Of a DNA stretch of 64,000 bases, positions 10,895 through 22,131 are shown in pieces. The DNA comes from a bacterium (lineage in GTDB: Bacteria > Pseudomonadota > Gammaproteobacteria > Burkholderiales > Burkholderiaceae_C), in contig JAVBXK010000018.1 in the NCBI GenBank assembly GCA_030824555.1, positions 186,001 through 250,000 of the forward strand. Direction: 5' to 3'. Made by a program: the position numbers and the translations under genes. The notes beneath the pieces were generated by a model. That model searched no databases. It saw only the letters and a program-made list of their open reading frames with translations, and was not told the origin of the DNA. Every line of letters begins with the position of its first letter. Position 1 is the stretch's first letter.

Positions 10895-11767
10895 TCATCG
10901 GGTCAACGCAACCCAGGCCATCAGCAAACCCAGCATCACGGGCTGGTGCAGCATGTAGTAGCTGAGGCTCCAGCGGCCCGGCAGGGCCAGCCACTGAATC
11001 AGCTTGTGCTGGGTCGCTTGGGTGGATTCACGGCCTGCGGGCGGTGGGTGCGCGGCACCGCTCAACCACTGCGGACGGTGCGCCTGCACCCACCGCCCGG
11101 CAGCCAGCCCCCACCACACCGCAGCCAGCCACGGCACCAGGGGCACGAAATCTTCGGTAACAGGTTTGCGGGTCACGAGCCCAAGCCAGCTGAACAATTT
11201 TTCATTGAGAAAAAAGCCTTCACCGCTTATATTCATTATATAAGGTGCTACAAAATACAGAGACCACGCCACACCACCGCCCCACCACAGGCCGCGCCCC
11301 CAACCGGCCGACAAGCGCGCCAAGATCAGCATCACAGCCAAGCCGTGCAGCACACCAAAGTAAATGAAGCTGCGCGGGAACATCACGGCAGACCCGGCGC
11401 TGACCAGCAGGGCGCACGCCGCCACCTTGGCCCAGCGCTGCCAGAAGCGTCTGTCCAGCCTCTGCCACGCCGGCACAGCCCACAGGCCTTGCTGACTCAG
11501 GGCCACGGCCTGGCTCAAACCAGCGGTAAACAAAAACAGGCTGACGATGCACGTGCGCTGCAAGGTCCAGAACGGGTCGGCATGGAAGTTCTGTTTGGCC
11601 ACCAGCCCCAGGTGGTTGAGGTCAAAACTGAAGTGAAACGCCGTCATCCACACCATGGCCAAGGTGCGCAGGGCATCGATGCGGTCGTGCCGGGTACGGG
11701 CCTGTGCAGGCATGCCCACTTGGGCTTCGACAATGTCGCCACGTGGCTGTTGGCGGCGTGGCTTCAT
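10895..11767 (-). CDS. Heparan-alpha-glucosaminide N-acetyltransferase-like/DUF1624 membrane protein
   Basis: RIDALRTLAMVWMTAFHFSFDLNHLGL, multiple TM segments, SLSYYMLHQPVMLGLL. Confidence 0.75.
   Translation of the reverse strand: MKPRRQQPRGDIVEAQVGMPAQARTRHDRIDALRTLAMVWMTAFHFSFDLNHLGLVAKQNFHADPFWTLQRTCIVSLFLFTAGLSQAVALSQQGLWAVPAWQRLDRRFWQRWAKVAACALLVSAGSAVMFPRSFIYFGVLHGLAVMLILARLSAGWGRGLWWGGGVAWSLYFVAPYIMNISGEGFFLNEKLFSWLGLVTRKPVTEDFVPLVPWLAAVWWGLAAGRWVQAHRPQWLSGAAHPPPAGRESTQATQHKLIQWLALPGRWSLSYYMLHQPVMLGLLMAWVALTR
11209..11260 (-). repeat. AT-rich dispersed repeat, copy inside the DUF1624-like CDS
   Basis: Minus strand TGTAGCACCTTATATAATGAATATAAGCGGTGAAGGCTTTTTTC aligns by eye with copies at 38901 and 61820. 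Confidence 0.6.
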
Positions 11768-12555
11768 GCGAATGGGGTGTGCTGCATCACCCCTGCGGCC
11801 TGCGCCAGCAGGCGGGCCAGGTCTGCTGGCGCGCTCACCATGGGGTCGTGCCCGGTGGCCAACTCGTGCACCGTCCAGCCGGGTTCGGTGCGCACGCGCT
11901 GGCGCATCACAGCGATGGTGGGCAGGGCAGGCTGAATGCAGTCGATGAAGGTGCGGGGCAAGGCGGCCACGGCGGTGGCATCAAAGTGCAGCGGGTCCTG
12001 GTACACGCCCAGGGGTTGTGGGGTTTGGCAGCGGTTGACCCAATCGCGGTCGGCCCCTGCCAGCCCGAAGGCGGCGGCATCAGGCGGGGGAATGCCCACG
12101 CCAGCGCCCTGCTCCGCCGCCAACTTCAGGCGCGCGGCCACCGTTTCGGCGGTGTGCTGGCTGCTCCAGCTCTCGCCGGGGTGGGGGGTGACGGCATCCA
12201 CATACACCAGCCCGTGCAACGCGGTGGCAGCTTGGGCGCGCTTGCGCAACGCATCGGCCACACCGGTGATGACCAAGCCGCCATAGCTGTGTCCCACCAG
12301 CAGCACGCGGGGCAGCTCCAGCGTGTCTATCAACCCCAGCACATCGGCCACGTGTGTGGACAGCCGAATGTGCCCCGACAGCAAATGCGCCCGGTCACCC
12401 ACACCAGTCAACGTCACCGCATGCGCCGCCAGGCCCTGTGTCTGCAGCAAAGGCAACACGCGTTGCCAGCACCAGGCACCGTGCCAAGCGCCGTGCACCA
12501 GCACCACGGTGGGCAGGTTGGTTTGAGGATTTGGTGGTGTGGCAGTGGTGTTCAT
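11764..12555 (-). CDS. Alpha/beta hydrolase
   Basis: VVLVHGAWHGAWCWQRVLPLL, LVGHSYGGLVITG, C-terminal TGHDPM; start at MNTTATPP. Confidence 0.88.
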   Translation of the reverse strand: MNTTATPPNPQTNLPTVVLVHGAWHGAWCWQRVLPLLQTQGLAAHAVTLTGVGDRAHLLSGHIRLSTHVADVLGLIDTLELPRVLLVGHSYGGLVITGVADALRKRAQAATALHGLVYVDAVTPHPGESWSSQHTAETVAARLKLAAEQGAGVGIPPPDAAAFGLAGADRDWVNRCQTPQPLGVYQDPLHFDATAVAALPRTFIDCIQPALPTIAVMRQRVRTEPGWTVHELATGHDPMVSAPADLARLLAQAAGVMQHTPFA

Positions 12556-12638
12556 GCGGGTTCTCCGGGACAATTCAGCATTCTTTGATTTTGCCTGCGA
12601 CACATGCCTGCGCGCACGGCCTTTCCCCACTGGACCCC

Positions 12639-14681
12639 ATGCTTGCTCACCAGCTCGAACTGCTCTCCCCTGCCCGCACCGCTGACATCGGCATTGAAGC
12701 CGTCAACCACGGGGCCGATGCCGTGTACATCGGCGGCCCCGGTTTCGGGGCACGCAGCAGCGCTGACAACCCCGTGCAAGACATTGCCCGGTTGGTGAAG
12801 CACGCGCACCGTTTTCACAGCCGGATATTCGTGACGCTCAACACCATCCTGCGCGACGACGAGTTGGAACCCGCCCGCAAACTGGTGCGCCAGCTGTACG
12901 ACGCGGGGGTGGACGCACTCATCATCCAGGACATGGGCCTGCTGGAACTCGACCTGCCCCCCATTCAGCTGCACGCCAGCACGCAAACCGACATCCGCAC
13001 GCCCGAGAAAGCGCGCTTTTTGCAAGACGCGGGCCTGAGCCAACTGGTGCTGGCGCGCGAACTGACGCTGGCACAGATTGCCGGCATCGACATGGCGCTG
13101 GGCGCACATGACCCCAGTCATGGCCAAAGCGGCGGCTCGCACCACCGCGCGGCATTGGAGTTCTTTGTGCACGGTGCCTTGTGCGTGGCCTACAGTGGCC
13201 AGTGCTACATCAGCCATGCCCACACGGGCCGCAGCGCCAACCGGGGCGACTGCAGCCAGGCCTGCCGCCTGCCCTACCAGGTGGTGGATGAAAAAGGCCG
13301 CTTCGTGGCGCATGACAAACACGTGCTGAGCATGAAGGACAACAACCAGAGCGCCAACATGGAGGCGCTGATCGACGCGGGCATCCGCAGCTTCAAGATC
13401 GAAGGTCGCTACAAAGACATGGGCTATGTGAAGAACATCACTGCCCACTATCGGCTTTTGCTCGACGAGATTCTGGAGCGCCGACCCGAACTGGCGGCCA
13501 CCTCCAGCGGGCACTGCACCTACACCTTCACACCCGACCCGGACCAGAACTTCAACCGCGAGTTCACCGATTACTTTGTGCAAGGCCGCAAGGAAGACAT
13601 CGGCGCTTTCGACAGCCCCAAAAACCCGGGCCAACCCATCGGCTGGGTCACCAAGGTCAGCAACGGGCTGGGCCACGGCAAAGACTTCATCGAACTGGAA
13701 ACCACCGACCCGACTACCGTGCTGCAAAACGGCGACGGCCTGTGTTACCACGACCTGCAAAAAGAGCTGGTGGGCCTGCAAACCAACCGGGTGGAGGCCC
13801 TACCGTCCCCCGCGTCGGCCACACAGGGCACGACCCTGTGGCGCGTGTACCCCAAAGACCCCATGGCCAGCTTCAATGATCTGCGCAAGGGCCGCGAGAT
13901 CAACCGCAACCGCAGCATGGACTGGGTGCGCACACTCGATAAAAAATCGGCCGACCGCCGCATTCCGGTTTGGATGGCATTGGCTGATCCTGCACCAGGG
14001 CAACTCACACTCACACTGACCGACGAAGACGGCCACACCGCCCAAGCTTCAACCTCGCTGGCACTGACCATGGCCCGCGACGCATCCCAAGGCCCGCACA
14101 AATTGAAAGAGCAGCTGGCCCGCCTGGGTGACACCGTGTTCGATGCGCTGGATGTGGCTGTGAAGCTCAGTCAGCCATGGTTCGTGCCCGCGTCCACCTT
14201 GAACGCCTTGCGCCGCGAGGCTGTCGAGGCGCTGGAAACCGTTCGCATCAAGTCATGTACCCGTTTGCCCCGAGCCAAGGCCGTGGAACCACCTGTGCCC
14301 TACCCCGAAGACGCGCTGACCTACCTGGCCAACGTGTTCAACCACAAAGCGCGTGATTTCTATGCCAAACACGGCGTGATAGTGATTGCCGCCGCCTATG
14401 AGGCCAATGAAGAAGCGGGTGACGTGAGCTTGATGATCACCAAGCACTGTGTGCGCTTTTCCTTGAGCCTGTGCCCCAAACAAGCCAAGGGCGTGACGGG
14501 TGTGCAAGGCACCGTGAAAGCGGAGCCCCTGACACTGGTGAACGGCAAAGACACCCTCACCCTGCGCTTTGAATGCAAGCCCTGCGAAATGCACGTGGTG
14601 GGCAAAATCAGACCCAACGTGGTGGCCAGCACGGCCACGTCGCCACTCAAGTTCTACCGCACCCGACCTGCTGCGGCCTGA
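12639..14681 (+). CDS. rlhA: Peptidase U32 family protein, YdcP/RlhA-like (23S rRNA hydroxylation)
   Basis: QLELLSPARTADIGIEAVNHGADAVYIGGPGFGARSSADN; GDCSQACRLPY; SFKIEGRYK. Confidence 0.8.
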   Translation: MLAHQLELLSPARTADIGIEAVNHGADAVYIGGPGFGARSSADNPVQDIARLVKHAHRFHSRIFVTLNTILRDDELEPARKLVRQLYDAGVDALIIQDMGLLELDLPPIQLHASTQTDIRTPEKARFLQDAGLSQLVLARELTLAQIAGIDMALGAHDPSHGQSGGSHHRAALEFFVHGALCVAYSGQCYISHAHTGRSANRGDCSQACRLPYQVVDEKGRFVAHDKHVLSMKDNNQSANMEALIDAGIRSFKIEGRYKDMGYVKNITAHYRLLLDEILERRPELAATSSGHCTYTFTPDPDQNFNREFTDYFVQGRKEDIGAFDSPKNPGQPIGWVTKVSNGLGHGKDFIELETTDPTTVLQNGDGLCYHDLQKELVGLQTNRVEALPSPASATQGTTLWRVYPKDPMASFNDLRKGREINRNRSMDWVRTLDKKSADRRIPVWMALADPAPGQLTLTLTDEDGHTAQASTSLALTMARDASQGPHKLKEQLARLGDTVFDALDVAVKLSQPWFVPASTLNALRREAVEALETVRIKSCTRLPRAKAVEPPVPYPEDALTYLANVFNHKARDFYAKHGVIVIAAAYEANEEAGDVSLMITKHCVRFSLSLCPKQAKGVTGVQGTVKAEPLTLVNGKDTLTLRFECKPCEMHVVGKIRPNVVASTATSPLKFYRTRPAAA

Positions 14682-15599
14682 TCAGTTGTCCAGCGCGGGT
14701 TCCGCTGGTCTGGAAGAAAACGGCGTGTAGTCGTCGCCTAACACGAGGCGGCGCACGTTTTCTCGCATGACCTTTTTTTCCGGCCAGGTCAACGGGTGAC
14801 CCAGTGAGCGGCTCAGGCGGAGCAGCAATTGGCGGTCCACCTCCTGGGGAATGCTGCGCGAAAACTGCAGTTCGTCGTGCAAATCCAGCCGCTGGCTTTC
14901 AGGCTCTTCATCCCACCAAGCCTGCAGTTGGGCCAATATGGCGGCTTCCATGACCTTGGGGTCCTCGACAGGTGCGGCGACTTGCCCCTGAAATGCCAGT
15001 GCGTTGCGGTCAGAAGCTTGCAACACCACAGAGCGGTCCGCCTGTGCCAGCAAGCGGGCCCAACTGGGGTCGTCCTGCGCCAAACGCTCGAAATCGGCAC
15101 CGGCTTCGTCTATCAGCATGTGCACCGACAAGCCAGACAACTGCGCCTGGTCGACAGCGCCCAGCAATCGCTCGTCATCGCTGACCACCAACAGGTGCTC
15201 AACGGCTCGCGCATTCGCCAAGTGAGCGATGTCAGCGGCCATGGCACGCAGCAACGTCAGGCCCCCATCGTTGTCAGGGTCGAGCACGGTGCGCTGGACC
15301 ACGTCATTGACCGGTGCCGTCAATTGCACATCCGCATACCAATAGACACGCAGCACATCCAGATCAAGCCCGGCTTGACGCAAAGCCGCATCCAATGCCC
15401 GGGGTACCGTGTGGGCTGCGGGCACCGCGTCCGCACCACTTCGCTGAACTGTGGGTTGCAACAACCAGCCCAGAAAACGTGCATCGACCAACGCAATGCA
15501 GCGCCCTGTGCGCTGGCGGGTGTGCTCGGCACTGTGAGGTAGCACAGCCCCCGTGAAAGTGGATCGGCGGACAGGACGGCGCAAATGACTTTTAAACAT
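14682..15599 (-). CDS. NYN-domain-like (PIN/LabA-type) putative ribonuclease
   Basis: CIALVDARFLGWLL..., DLDVLRVYWYADV, VEHLLVVSDDERLLGAVDQAQLSGLSVHMLID; pattern consistent with NYN/LabA. Confidence 0.55.
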   Translation of the reverse strand: MFKSHLRRPVRRSTFTGAVLPHSAEHTRQRTGRCIALVDARFLGWLLQPTVQRSGADAVPAAHTVPRALDAALRQAGLDLDVLRVYWYADVQLTAPVNDVVQRTVLDPDNDGGLTLLRAMAADIAHLANARAVEHLLVVSDDERLLGAVDQAQLSGLSVHMLIDEAGADFERLAQDDPSWARLLAQADRSVVLQASDRNALAFQGQVAAPVEDPKVMEAAILAQLQAWWDEEPESQRLDLHDELQFSRSIPQEVDRQLLLRLSRSLGHPLTWPEKKVMRENVRRLVLGDDYTPFSSRPAEPALDN

Positions 15600-15640
15600 G
15601 AAAAATAGACTGAGTTCCGCGAAGCAAAAAAATATACAAA

Positions 15641-16642
15641 CTAAAACTGTGAACTGGCCGGGCGACGCAGTTTCTGGTGAACAGTGACCACACCCAAAGC
15701 GACCGTACCAGCCAACACGCCGACACATGCACCGGCAGCAGCCGTCAGCAAACCGGACCACAAGGCGCCGCCGGGCCATGCGCCAGCGGTCTGACCCCAC
15801 GATTCGACCAAGTGGTGAAACCATGGCCAGCCGTGAAGCAATATCCCGCCCCCCACCATGAACATGGCCAACGTGCCCACAACCGACAACGCTTTCATCA
15901 ACCAGGGGGCAAACCACAGCAACCCTGCACCCATGCGCCGTTTGACTGATGCAGCCAAGCCTTGGGCCCTCATGAGATACATGCCAAGGTCATCCAGCTT
16001 GACAATGCCAGCGACCAAGCCATAGACCCCCAACGTCATCAGCACCGAAATACCGACCAGAACGGCCACCCGTTGCTCGACAGGTGCACTTGCCACTGTT
16101 CCCAATGTGATGACGACGATCTCCGCGGACAAGATGAAATCGGTTCGGATGGCGCCTTTGATTTTTTCTTTTTCAAACGCCACCAAGTCGATGTCTTCGT
16201 TGGCTACCGCAGACAGCATGGCCTGGTGTGAGCCTTCGACTTCCTGGGGCGAATGCAGGAAGGCATGGGCCAATTTTTCACACCCCTCGAAACACAGGAA
16301 CAGCCCCCCCATCATCAGCAACGGTGTGATTGCCGACGGCACTAACCAACTGATAACCAGCGCAGCTGGGACCAGAATCGCCTTGTTGACCAGGGAGCCT
16401 TTGGCAACAGCCCAGACGACCGGCAACTCCCTGTTGGCCATCACCCCTGTGACTTGCTGGGCGTTGAGTGCAAGGTCATCGCCAAGGACACCTGCTGTTT
16501 TTTTTGCTGCCATTTGCGTCATGGCCGCAACATCATCAGCGGCAGCGCCGCCCTGGCGTGCAGCAACCTTGGTCATGGCTGCAACATCATCCAACAAGGT
16601 GGCAATATCGTCGATCAGGGCGAGAAGACTGGAAGATGCCAT
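15641..16642 (-). CDS. DUF808 family (YedI-like) inner membrane protein
   Basis: [64 protein letters not shown]. Confidence 0.88.
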   Translation of the reverse strand: MASSSLLALIDDIATLLDDVAAMTKVAARQGGAAADDVAAMTQMAAKKTAGVLGDDLALNAQQVTGVMANRELPVVWAVAKGSLVNKAILVPAALVISWLVPSAITPLLMMGGLFLCFEGCEKLAHAFLHSPQEVEGSHQAMLSAVANEDIDLVAFEKEKIKGAIRTDFILSAEIVVITLGTVASAPVEQRVAVLVGISVLMTLGVYGLVAGIVKLDDLGMYLMRAQGLAASVKRRMGAGLLWFAPWLMKALSVVGTLAMFMVGGGILLHGWPWFHHLVESWGQTAGAWPGGALWSGLLTAAAGACVGVLAGTVALGVVTVHQKLRRPASSQF

Positions 16643-16760
16643 AATTTGAATCTCCATTTCGCATGAACCAACCAGGCACCTGGACATGAGGTTTGTCTGG
16701 ATAGCGGGCACCCGAGCGGGAAGGAACAAGAATAGCCGCTTGGTGTTCAATACAAATTAA

Positions 16761-16794
16761 AACGGGTCAGCTCTTTACAGAGCTGACCCGTTGA
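16761..16794 (-). terminator. Terminator hairpin downstream of tRNA-Pro
   Basis: Perfect 14 bp stem AACGGGTCAGCTCT-ttac-AGAGCTGACCCGTT, followed by TTTTAATTT on the minus strand. Confidence 0.75.
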
Positions 16795-16799
16795 AAAAA

Positions 16800-16876
16800 T
16801 GGTCGGCGTGGCGGGATTCGAACTCGCGACCCCTTGCACCCCATGCAAGTGCGCTACCAGGCTGCGCTACACGCCG
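16800..16876 (-). tRNA. tRNA-Pro (anticodon GGG), CCA encoded
   Basis: Reverse complement CGGCGTGTAGCGCAGCCTGGTAGCGCACTTGCATGGGGTGCAAGGGGTCGCGAGTTCGAATCCCGCCACGCCGACCA folds as a cloverleaf; anticodon loop ATGGGGT. Confidence 0.95.
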
Positions 16877-16903
16877 ACAAGCCTCATATTATAGCGCCAT
16901 TCT

Positions 16904-17341
16904 TCAACCCAACTCAGCGCCATCGAGCAGAAGTCGAATTTCTAACAATTCAGAGCGTACCGCTTGCATTGTAAGCATCTCACTCGATACCAACGCCAGG
17001 CCAGTAGAAACTCGATTGACCACGGGAATTTCGACCGAATGATCACCCTCGGACAAATCTTCGCGGCGACGCTCTCGATCCAACACCTGTTGTTCTTGTA
17101 ACTTGTTGCGCGCACCACTGATGGTGAACCCCTGGTCATAAAGTAACTCGCGTATGCGCCGAATCATCAGCACCTCATGGTGCTGGTAGTAACGTCGGTT
17201 ACCTCGACGCTTCATAGGGCGCAACTGGCTGAATTCTTGCTCCCAATACCTCAGTACATGGGGTTTTACCCCGCAGAGATCCCCTACTTCACCAATTGTG
17301 AAATAGCGTTTGGCGGGAATGACAGGGAGAGCGGTTTCCAT
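16904..17341 (-). CDS. MerR-family transcriptional regulator downstream of ihfA
   Basis: RYFTIGEVGDLCGVKPHVLRYWEQEFSQLRPMKRRGNRRYYQHHEVLMIRRI. Confidence 0.9.
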   Translation of the reverse strand: METALPVIPAKRYFTIGEVGDLCGVKPHVLRYWEQEFSQLRPMKRRGNRRYYQHHEVLMIRRIRELLYDQGFTISGARNKLQEQQVLDRERRREDLSEGDHSVEIPVVNRVSTGLALVSSEMLTMQAVRSELLEIRLLLDGAELG

Positions 17342-17465
17342 TCAGTTCATGGGCTTTTCAGCGCCACAGACTCTCGGGCAGAGTCTGGCTGAATCTACGA
17401 CAAGTCCAGCCGTAGCGCAAATCGGTCCATCCAACCAAGTAAACCTGTTGCCAATTCATCACCAT

Positions 17466-17780
17466 TCAACCCGTCTGAACCTGTTCCTTCAGTTTGGGGC
17501 TGGCATGAAACGTCACTACACGACGCGCTTCGATCGCCACAGGCTCCCCGGTGCGGGGGTTCCTGCCTGGCCGGGATGCCTTCACACGTATCTGAAAGTT
17601 ACCGAAACCAGACATTTTCACATCAGCACCGTCGACCAAGCTTTGCGCAATCAGATCGAAGAACGCTTCCACCATGTCCTTCGACTCACGCTTGTTCAAG
17701 CCAATTTGGTCGAACAGCAGTTCCGCCAATTGAGCCTTGGTCAACGCCGGTGTTTCCAGGCTCTCAATTGAAAAGTCCAT
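17466..17780 (-). CDS. ihfA: Integration host factor alpha subunit
   Basis: [32 protein letters not shown]...[34 protein letters not shown]; upstream alternative start at 17801 possible. Confidence 0.95.
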   Translation of the reverse strand: MDFSIESLETPALTKAQLAELLFDQIGLNKRESKDMVEAFFDLIAQSLVDGADVKMSGFGNFQIRVKASRPGRNPRTGEPVAIEARRVVTFHASPKLKEQVQTG

Positions 17781-17797
17781 TGTCAAAGTCCCCGTCA

Positions 17798-20209
17798 TCA
17801 AGAACGTATTCGTGCACCCAGCTGTGTCCCGAGGTGTGCAACCACTGCATTCACTGCAGAGTCGATTTCAGCCTCGGCCAATCCTGCGTCATCCCGCTGA
17901 ATGATCAGGCGAATCGCGCAACTTTTCTCAGCCACATCACTTGCCGCGGGGCGGTAAATATCGAACAACGTCGCGGATTGCAGCACACCCTGTGTCGGTG
18001 CGTCTGCAATGCAGGCTTGCAACTGCCCGTGTGTGACCGTCTCGGCCACCCAGACGGCAATGTCACGTTCAACCGCCTGAAATTTGCTGAATGAGCGGTA
18101 GGCTGGCACGCTGCGGGTCAACACGGCATCCAGCTCCAACTCAAACAGCACAGGGGCCGTCGGAAAGCCCCAGGACTGCCTCCATTTAGGATGCAGTTCA
18201 CCCAGCACGCCGACAGCCACGCCATTCAGCATCACACGTGCGCAACGGCCCGGGTGCAGCATCGGGTGCATACAGGACTCAAAGCTCAATTGGGCAGGTT
18301 GAAGTACCGATTCCAGCTGCCCCTTGACGTCGAAAAAATCGACAGTGGCAGCCTTGCCCTCCCACGACAGCGTGGAAACAGGACCAAACGCCACGCCACC
18401 GACGCGCTGGGGTTGGTGGTAACCGGCCACTGTGGTGTCGGAATCAGGTACCGCAGGATCCCTGTGAAACACCCGCCCGATTTCAAACGCGCACACACGA
18501 TCAGCCTTGCGATCAATGTTGAACTTGGCAACACTGAGCAACGAGGGCATTAGGGCCGAACGCATGACGTTCATCTGGCTGGCAATCGGGTTCAGCAGCC
18601 GGATGGCGTTTTGGTTGCCCAACAACGTGGTTTCCCAGGCCTCGTCCACGAAGCTGTAGTTGATGGTTTCCTGGTAACCCAGCGAAGCCATGGCTCTGCG
18701 CACACCGTGCACAGAGCGCGACGATTCAGCACGCAATTTGGGGGTAATGGGTGCCTTGGGCGGCTCGGTAGGAAGATTCTCGTACCCAATGACCCGCGCG
18801 ACTTCTTCAATGAGGTCTTCTTCAATCTGAATATCAAACCGGTAAGACGGCGCCGTGACCGTCAAGATATCCGACTCCACCATCTCGACAGTCAGCCCCA
18901 ACCCCCGTAATGCGTTTATGCACTGAAGCGCCGTCAGCGGCATGCCGATGACCTTTGCTGCCCGGTCAACTCGCAAATTGACCGACTGCGTCTTGGGCAT
19001 GTTGGGTTGCTGATCATCAACTGGCCCGGCCTGACCACCACACACAGACTGAATCAGTTGCGTGATGTACTCGATGTGCTCAACCGTACCTTCGGGGTCG
19101 ACACCTCGTTCGAACCTATGTCCGGCATCGGTCGAAAAGTTGTAACGGCGCGAACGCCCCGCCACAGCCTTCGGCCACCAGAACGCAGCTTCGACATATA
19201 CATTCCGCGTGTCGTCGGACACTGCAGTGGCATCACCGCCCATGATGCCGGCCAATGATTCCACCGAATACTCGTCGGCAATGACGCCAACACGTTCATC
19301 CAGCTCGACCACGTTGCCATTCAGCAATTTCAGCGTCTCACCCTTTTGAGCCCAGCGCACGGTCAATTGACCGTTGAGCTTGTCCAGGTCGAATATGTGG
19401 GTCGGACGACCCAGCTCGAACATCACGTAATTGGAGATGTCGACCAGTGCATTGACAGAGCGCTGACCACAGCGGGCCAATCGGTCGACCATCCAGCGCG
19501 GGGTCTTGGCCGAAGGATTGATCCCACGTATGACACGCCCCGAAAAACGTCCACACAGGTCGGTGGCTCGGATGTCTACCGACACACGCTCTTGGTGAAC
19601 GGGCATCACCGCTTGGGGGCTGAGCGCAACCAGCGGTGCACCGGTCAATGCCGAAAGCTCTCTTGCCACGCCATGCACACTCAGGCAATGTGCGAGGTTG
19701 GGGGTGAGCTTCAACGTGAACATCGTGTCGTCGAGCGCCAGATATTCACGGATGTTCATGCCCACGGGGGCACCAGCTGGCAATTCGAACAGTCCGGCGC
19801 TCTCGTCTGACAACTTCAACTCGCGGGCAGAGCACAGCATGCCCTGACTTTCGACACCTCGCAACTTGCCCAGTTTGATGTTGAATGCCTGACCATCATC
19901 ACCCGGCGGCAGGGAAGCCCCCACCATGGCACAAGGTATGACCAGTCCTTCCCGCGCATTGGGTGCGCCACAGACAATTGTCAAAGGTTCACCAGATTGC
20001 CCCACATCGACTTTGCAAACGCGCAAACGGTCCGCATTCGGGTGCTGGCTGACTTCAAGTATGCGAGCCACCACCACGCCACTGAAAGGCGGGCAAACAG
20101 GCTGCAACTCCTCCACCTCAAGGCCGGCCATGGTCAGGGTGTCGGCAAGTTGCTGTGTATTGAGTGGCGGGTTACAGAACGCGCGCAACCAGGATTCAGG
20201 AAACTGCAT
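17798..20209 (-). CDS. pheT: Phenylalanyl-tRNA synthetase beta chain
   Basis: [35 protein letters not shown]; full-length 803 aa. Confidence 0.96.
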   Translation of the reverse strand: MQFPESWLRAFCNPPLNTQQLADTLTMAGLEVEELQPVCPPFSGVVVARILEVSQHPNADRLRVCKVDVGQSGEPLTIVCGAPNAREGLVIPCAMVGASLPPGDDGQAFNIKLGKLRGVESQGMLCSARELKLSDESAGLFELPAGAPVGMNIREYLALDDTMFTLKLTPNLAHCLSVHGVARELSALTGAPLVALSPQAVMPVHQERVSVDIRATDLCGRFSGRVIRGINPSAKTPRWMVDRLARCGQRSVNALVDISNYVMFELGRPTHIFDLDKLNGQLTVRWAQKGETLKLLNGNVVELDERVGVIADEYSVESLAGIMGGDATAVSDDTRNVYVEAAFWWPKAVAGRSRRYNFSTDAGHRFERGVDPEGTVEHIEYITQLIQSVCGGQAGPVDDQQPNMPKTQSVNLRVDRAAKVIGMPLTALQCINALRGLGLTVEMVESDILTVTAPSYRFDIQIEEDLIEEVARVIGYENLPTEPPKAPITPKLRAESSRSVHGVRRAMASLGYQETINYSFVDEAWETTLLGNQNAIRLLNPIASQMNVMRSALMPSLLSVAKFNIDRKADRVCAFEIGRVFHRDPAVPDSDTTVAGYHQPQRVGGVAFGPVSTLSWEGKAATVDFFDVKGQLESVLQPAQLSFESCMHPMLHPGRCARVMLNGVAVGVLGELHPKWRQSWGFPTAPVLFELELDAVLTRSVPAYRSFSKFQAVERDIAVWVAETVTHGQLQACIADAPTQGVLQSATLFDIYRPAASDVAEKSCAIRLIIQRDDAGLAEAEIDSAVNAVVAHLGTQLGARIRS

Positions 20210-20226
20210 GGTGAAAATCTGTCGAA

Positions 20227-21279
20227 TTAATTGAACTGACTCAGGAAGCGGAGGTCACCTTCGAAGAACAGCCGCAAATCATTCACGCCATACCGAAGCA
20301 TGGTGAGTCGATCTGGCCCCATGCCGAATGCGAAACCCAGAAAATGCTCAGGGTCCAGCCCCATGTTTCTGATCACATTGGGATGAACCTGACCTGAACC
20401 GGCCACTTCCAACCACCGCCCGGCCAGAGGTCCGCTTTGAAACTGGATATCGATCTCGGCGCTCGGTTCCGTGAAAGGGAAAAAGCTTGGCCTGAACCGA
20501 AGAACAAGGTCGTCACTCTCGAAAAATGTGCGGCAGAAGTCTGTGAAAACGACTTTCAAATCCTTGAAACTGATCGCTTCGCCCACCCACAGACCTTCGC
20601 ACTGGTGAAACATGGGTGAATGCGTTGCATCGCTGTCAACCCGGTAGGTGCGACCAGGGGCAATCACCCTGATTTCCGGCATGCCCTGCCCGGCGTCCAG
20701 GCGCGCCCTGTGGCGCTTGACATGCTGAACCGCATGACGAATCTGCATGGGGCTCGTGTGCGTGCGCAACAACATGGGGGCACCACCACCTTCACCCTCG
20801 ACATAAAACGTGTCGTGCATGGATCGCGCCGGATGGTCTTCAGGCGTGTTCAACGCTGTGAAATTGAACCAGTCGGTTTCAATTTCAGGCCCTTGCGCAA
20901 CCTCGAAACCCATTGAGCCAAAAATACCCTCAATTCGCTCCAAAGTAAGCGAGACCGGGTGCAAACCGCCACGGGTCACACGCCGACCAGGCAGCGTGAC
21001 ATCCAAGGCCTCAGTGCGCAACTGCTTTTCAAGCTCTGCATCGGCCATCGCCTGCCGCCTGGTGGTCAGCGCGGACTCTATCGACTGCTTTGCCAAGTTG
21101 ATCGCCGCGCCACGCGTCTTTTTTTCCTCGACGGGGAGCGAAGCCAAGCCTTTCATCAGATCAGTCAACTGACCCGACTTACCCAGGTAAATGGCCTTGG
21201 TATTCTCAAGCTCGGCAGGGGTTTGAGCCTGCAGGAATGCGTCCCTGGCAGCCCCGACAATTTCATCCAGCGGATTCAT
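20227..21279 (-). CDS. pheS: Phenylalanyl-tRNA synthetase alpha chain
   Basis: [54 protein letters not shown] at 21279. Confidence 0.96.
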   Translation of the reverse strand: MNPLDEIVGAARDAFLQAQTPAELENTKAIYLGKSGQLTDLMKGLASLPVEEKKTRGAAINLAKQSIESALTTRRQAMADAELEKQLRTEALDVTLPGRRVTRGGLHPVSLTLERIEGIFGSMGFEVAQGPEIETDWFNFTALNTPEDHPARSMHDTFYVEGEGGGAPMLLRTHTSPMQIRHAVQHVKRHRARLDAGQGMPEIRVIAPGRTYRVDSDATHSPMFHQCEGLWVGEAISFKDLKVVFTDFCRTFFESDDLVLRFRPSFFPFTEPSAEIDIQFQSGPLAGRWLEVAGSGQVHPNVIRNMGLDPEHFLGFAFGMGPDRLTMLRYGVNDLRLFFEGDLRFLSQFN

Positions 21280-21381
21280 AAAAACTCTTGTCAAAGAAAA
21301 AGGGCCAGCGCTTCATCAGCCCCAGCCCTCGTTCGTTAGGTATGGGCTGCCGATGCCGACAGCCACAAGCATTGAGCCGAA

Positions 21382-21741
21382 TCAGGCTGCCAGCTTGGCT
21401 TTCACCTGAGCAACGATGCTTGCAAAAGCAGCTTTGTCGTTGACCGCCAAATCTGCGAGGACTTTGCGGTCAATTTCAATGGCAGCCTTTTTCAGCCCGT
21501 TTGCAAACTGGCTGTAGGTCATGCCGAGTTCACGGGCACCAGCGTTGATACGGGCAATCCAGAGCTGACGGAAAACACGCTTGCGGTTACGACGGTCACG
21601 GTAAGCGTATTGACCAGCTTTCATCACCGCCTGTTTGGCGATGCGGAAAACGTTACCACGACGACCGCGGAAGCCTTTTGCAAGGGCCAGAACTTTTTTG
21701 TGGCGGGCGCGAGCCGTTACACCACGTTTGACGCGAGGCAT
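21382..21741 (-). CDS. rplT: 50S ribosomal protein L20
   Basis: [55 protein letters not shown]. Confidence 0.98.
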   Translation of the reverse strand: MPRVKRGVTARARHKKVLALAKGFRGRRGNVFRIAKQAVMKAGQYAYRDRRNRKRVFRQLWIARINAGARELGMTYSQFANGLKKAAIEIDRKVLADLAVNDKAAFASIVAQVKAKLAA

Positions 21742-21765
21742 GAGTTACTCCTTGTTCGTCGTTAA

Positions 21766-21969
21766 TTAAATGCCCATGCCGGGCAGCATCTGCGCCATGT
21801 GACCCATATTGGTCTCATGGACAGTCACGGCACCACGCAAATGACGCTTATTTTTGGTGGTCTTTTTCGTCAGAATGTGGCGCTTGAAAGCTTGACCACG
21901 TTTGACGGTACCACCTGGACGAACACGGAAGCGCTTCTTCGCGCTGCTCTTGGTCTTCATTTTGGGCAT
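21766..21969 (-). CDS. rpmI: 50S ribosomal protein L35
   Basis: [46 protein letters not shown]. Confidence 0.98.
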   Translation of the reverse strand: MPKMKTKSSAKKRFRVRPGGTVKRGQAFKRHILTKKTTKNKRHLRGAVTVHETNMGHMAQMLPGMGI

Positions 21970-22131
21970 TGACTGCTCCTGTTAAATTGTGCTCGTGAGG
22001 CGCCGCGAACCTGACGCGAACTTGTTGGCCCCGAGACACTTTTGAATGACCTTGCGGTCATTGTCAGCCAGGCGTGAACCTGGCCCCGCGCACTTCGCAC
22101 CCAAAGGTGCAAAGCGCACAATCCTCCGACA

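Noticed and set aside
12552-13781. 409 aa minus-strand ORF
   Set aside because: Antisense to the U32/RlhA-like gene; no recognisable motifs
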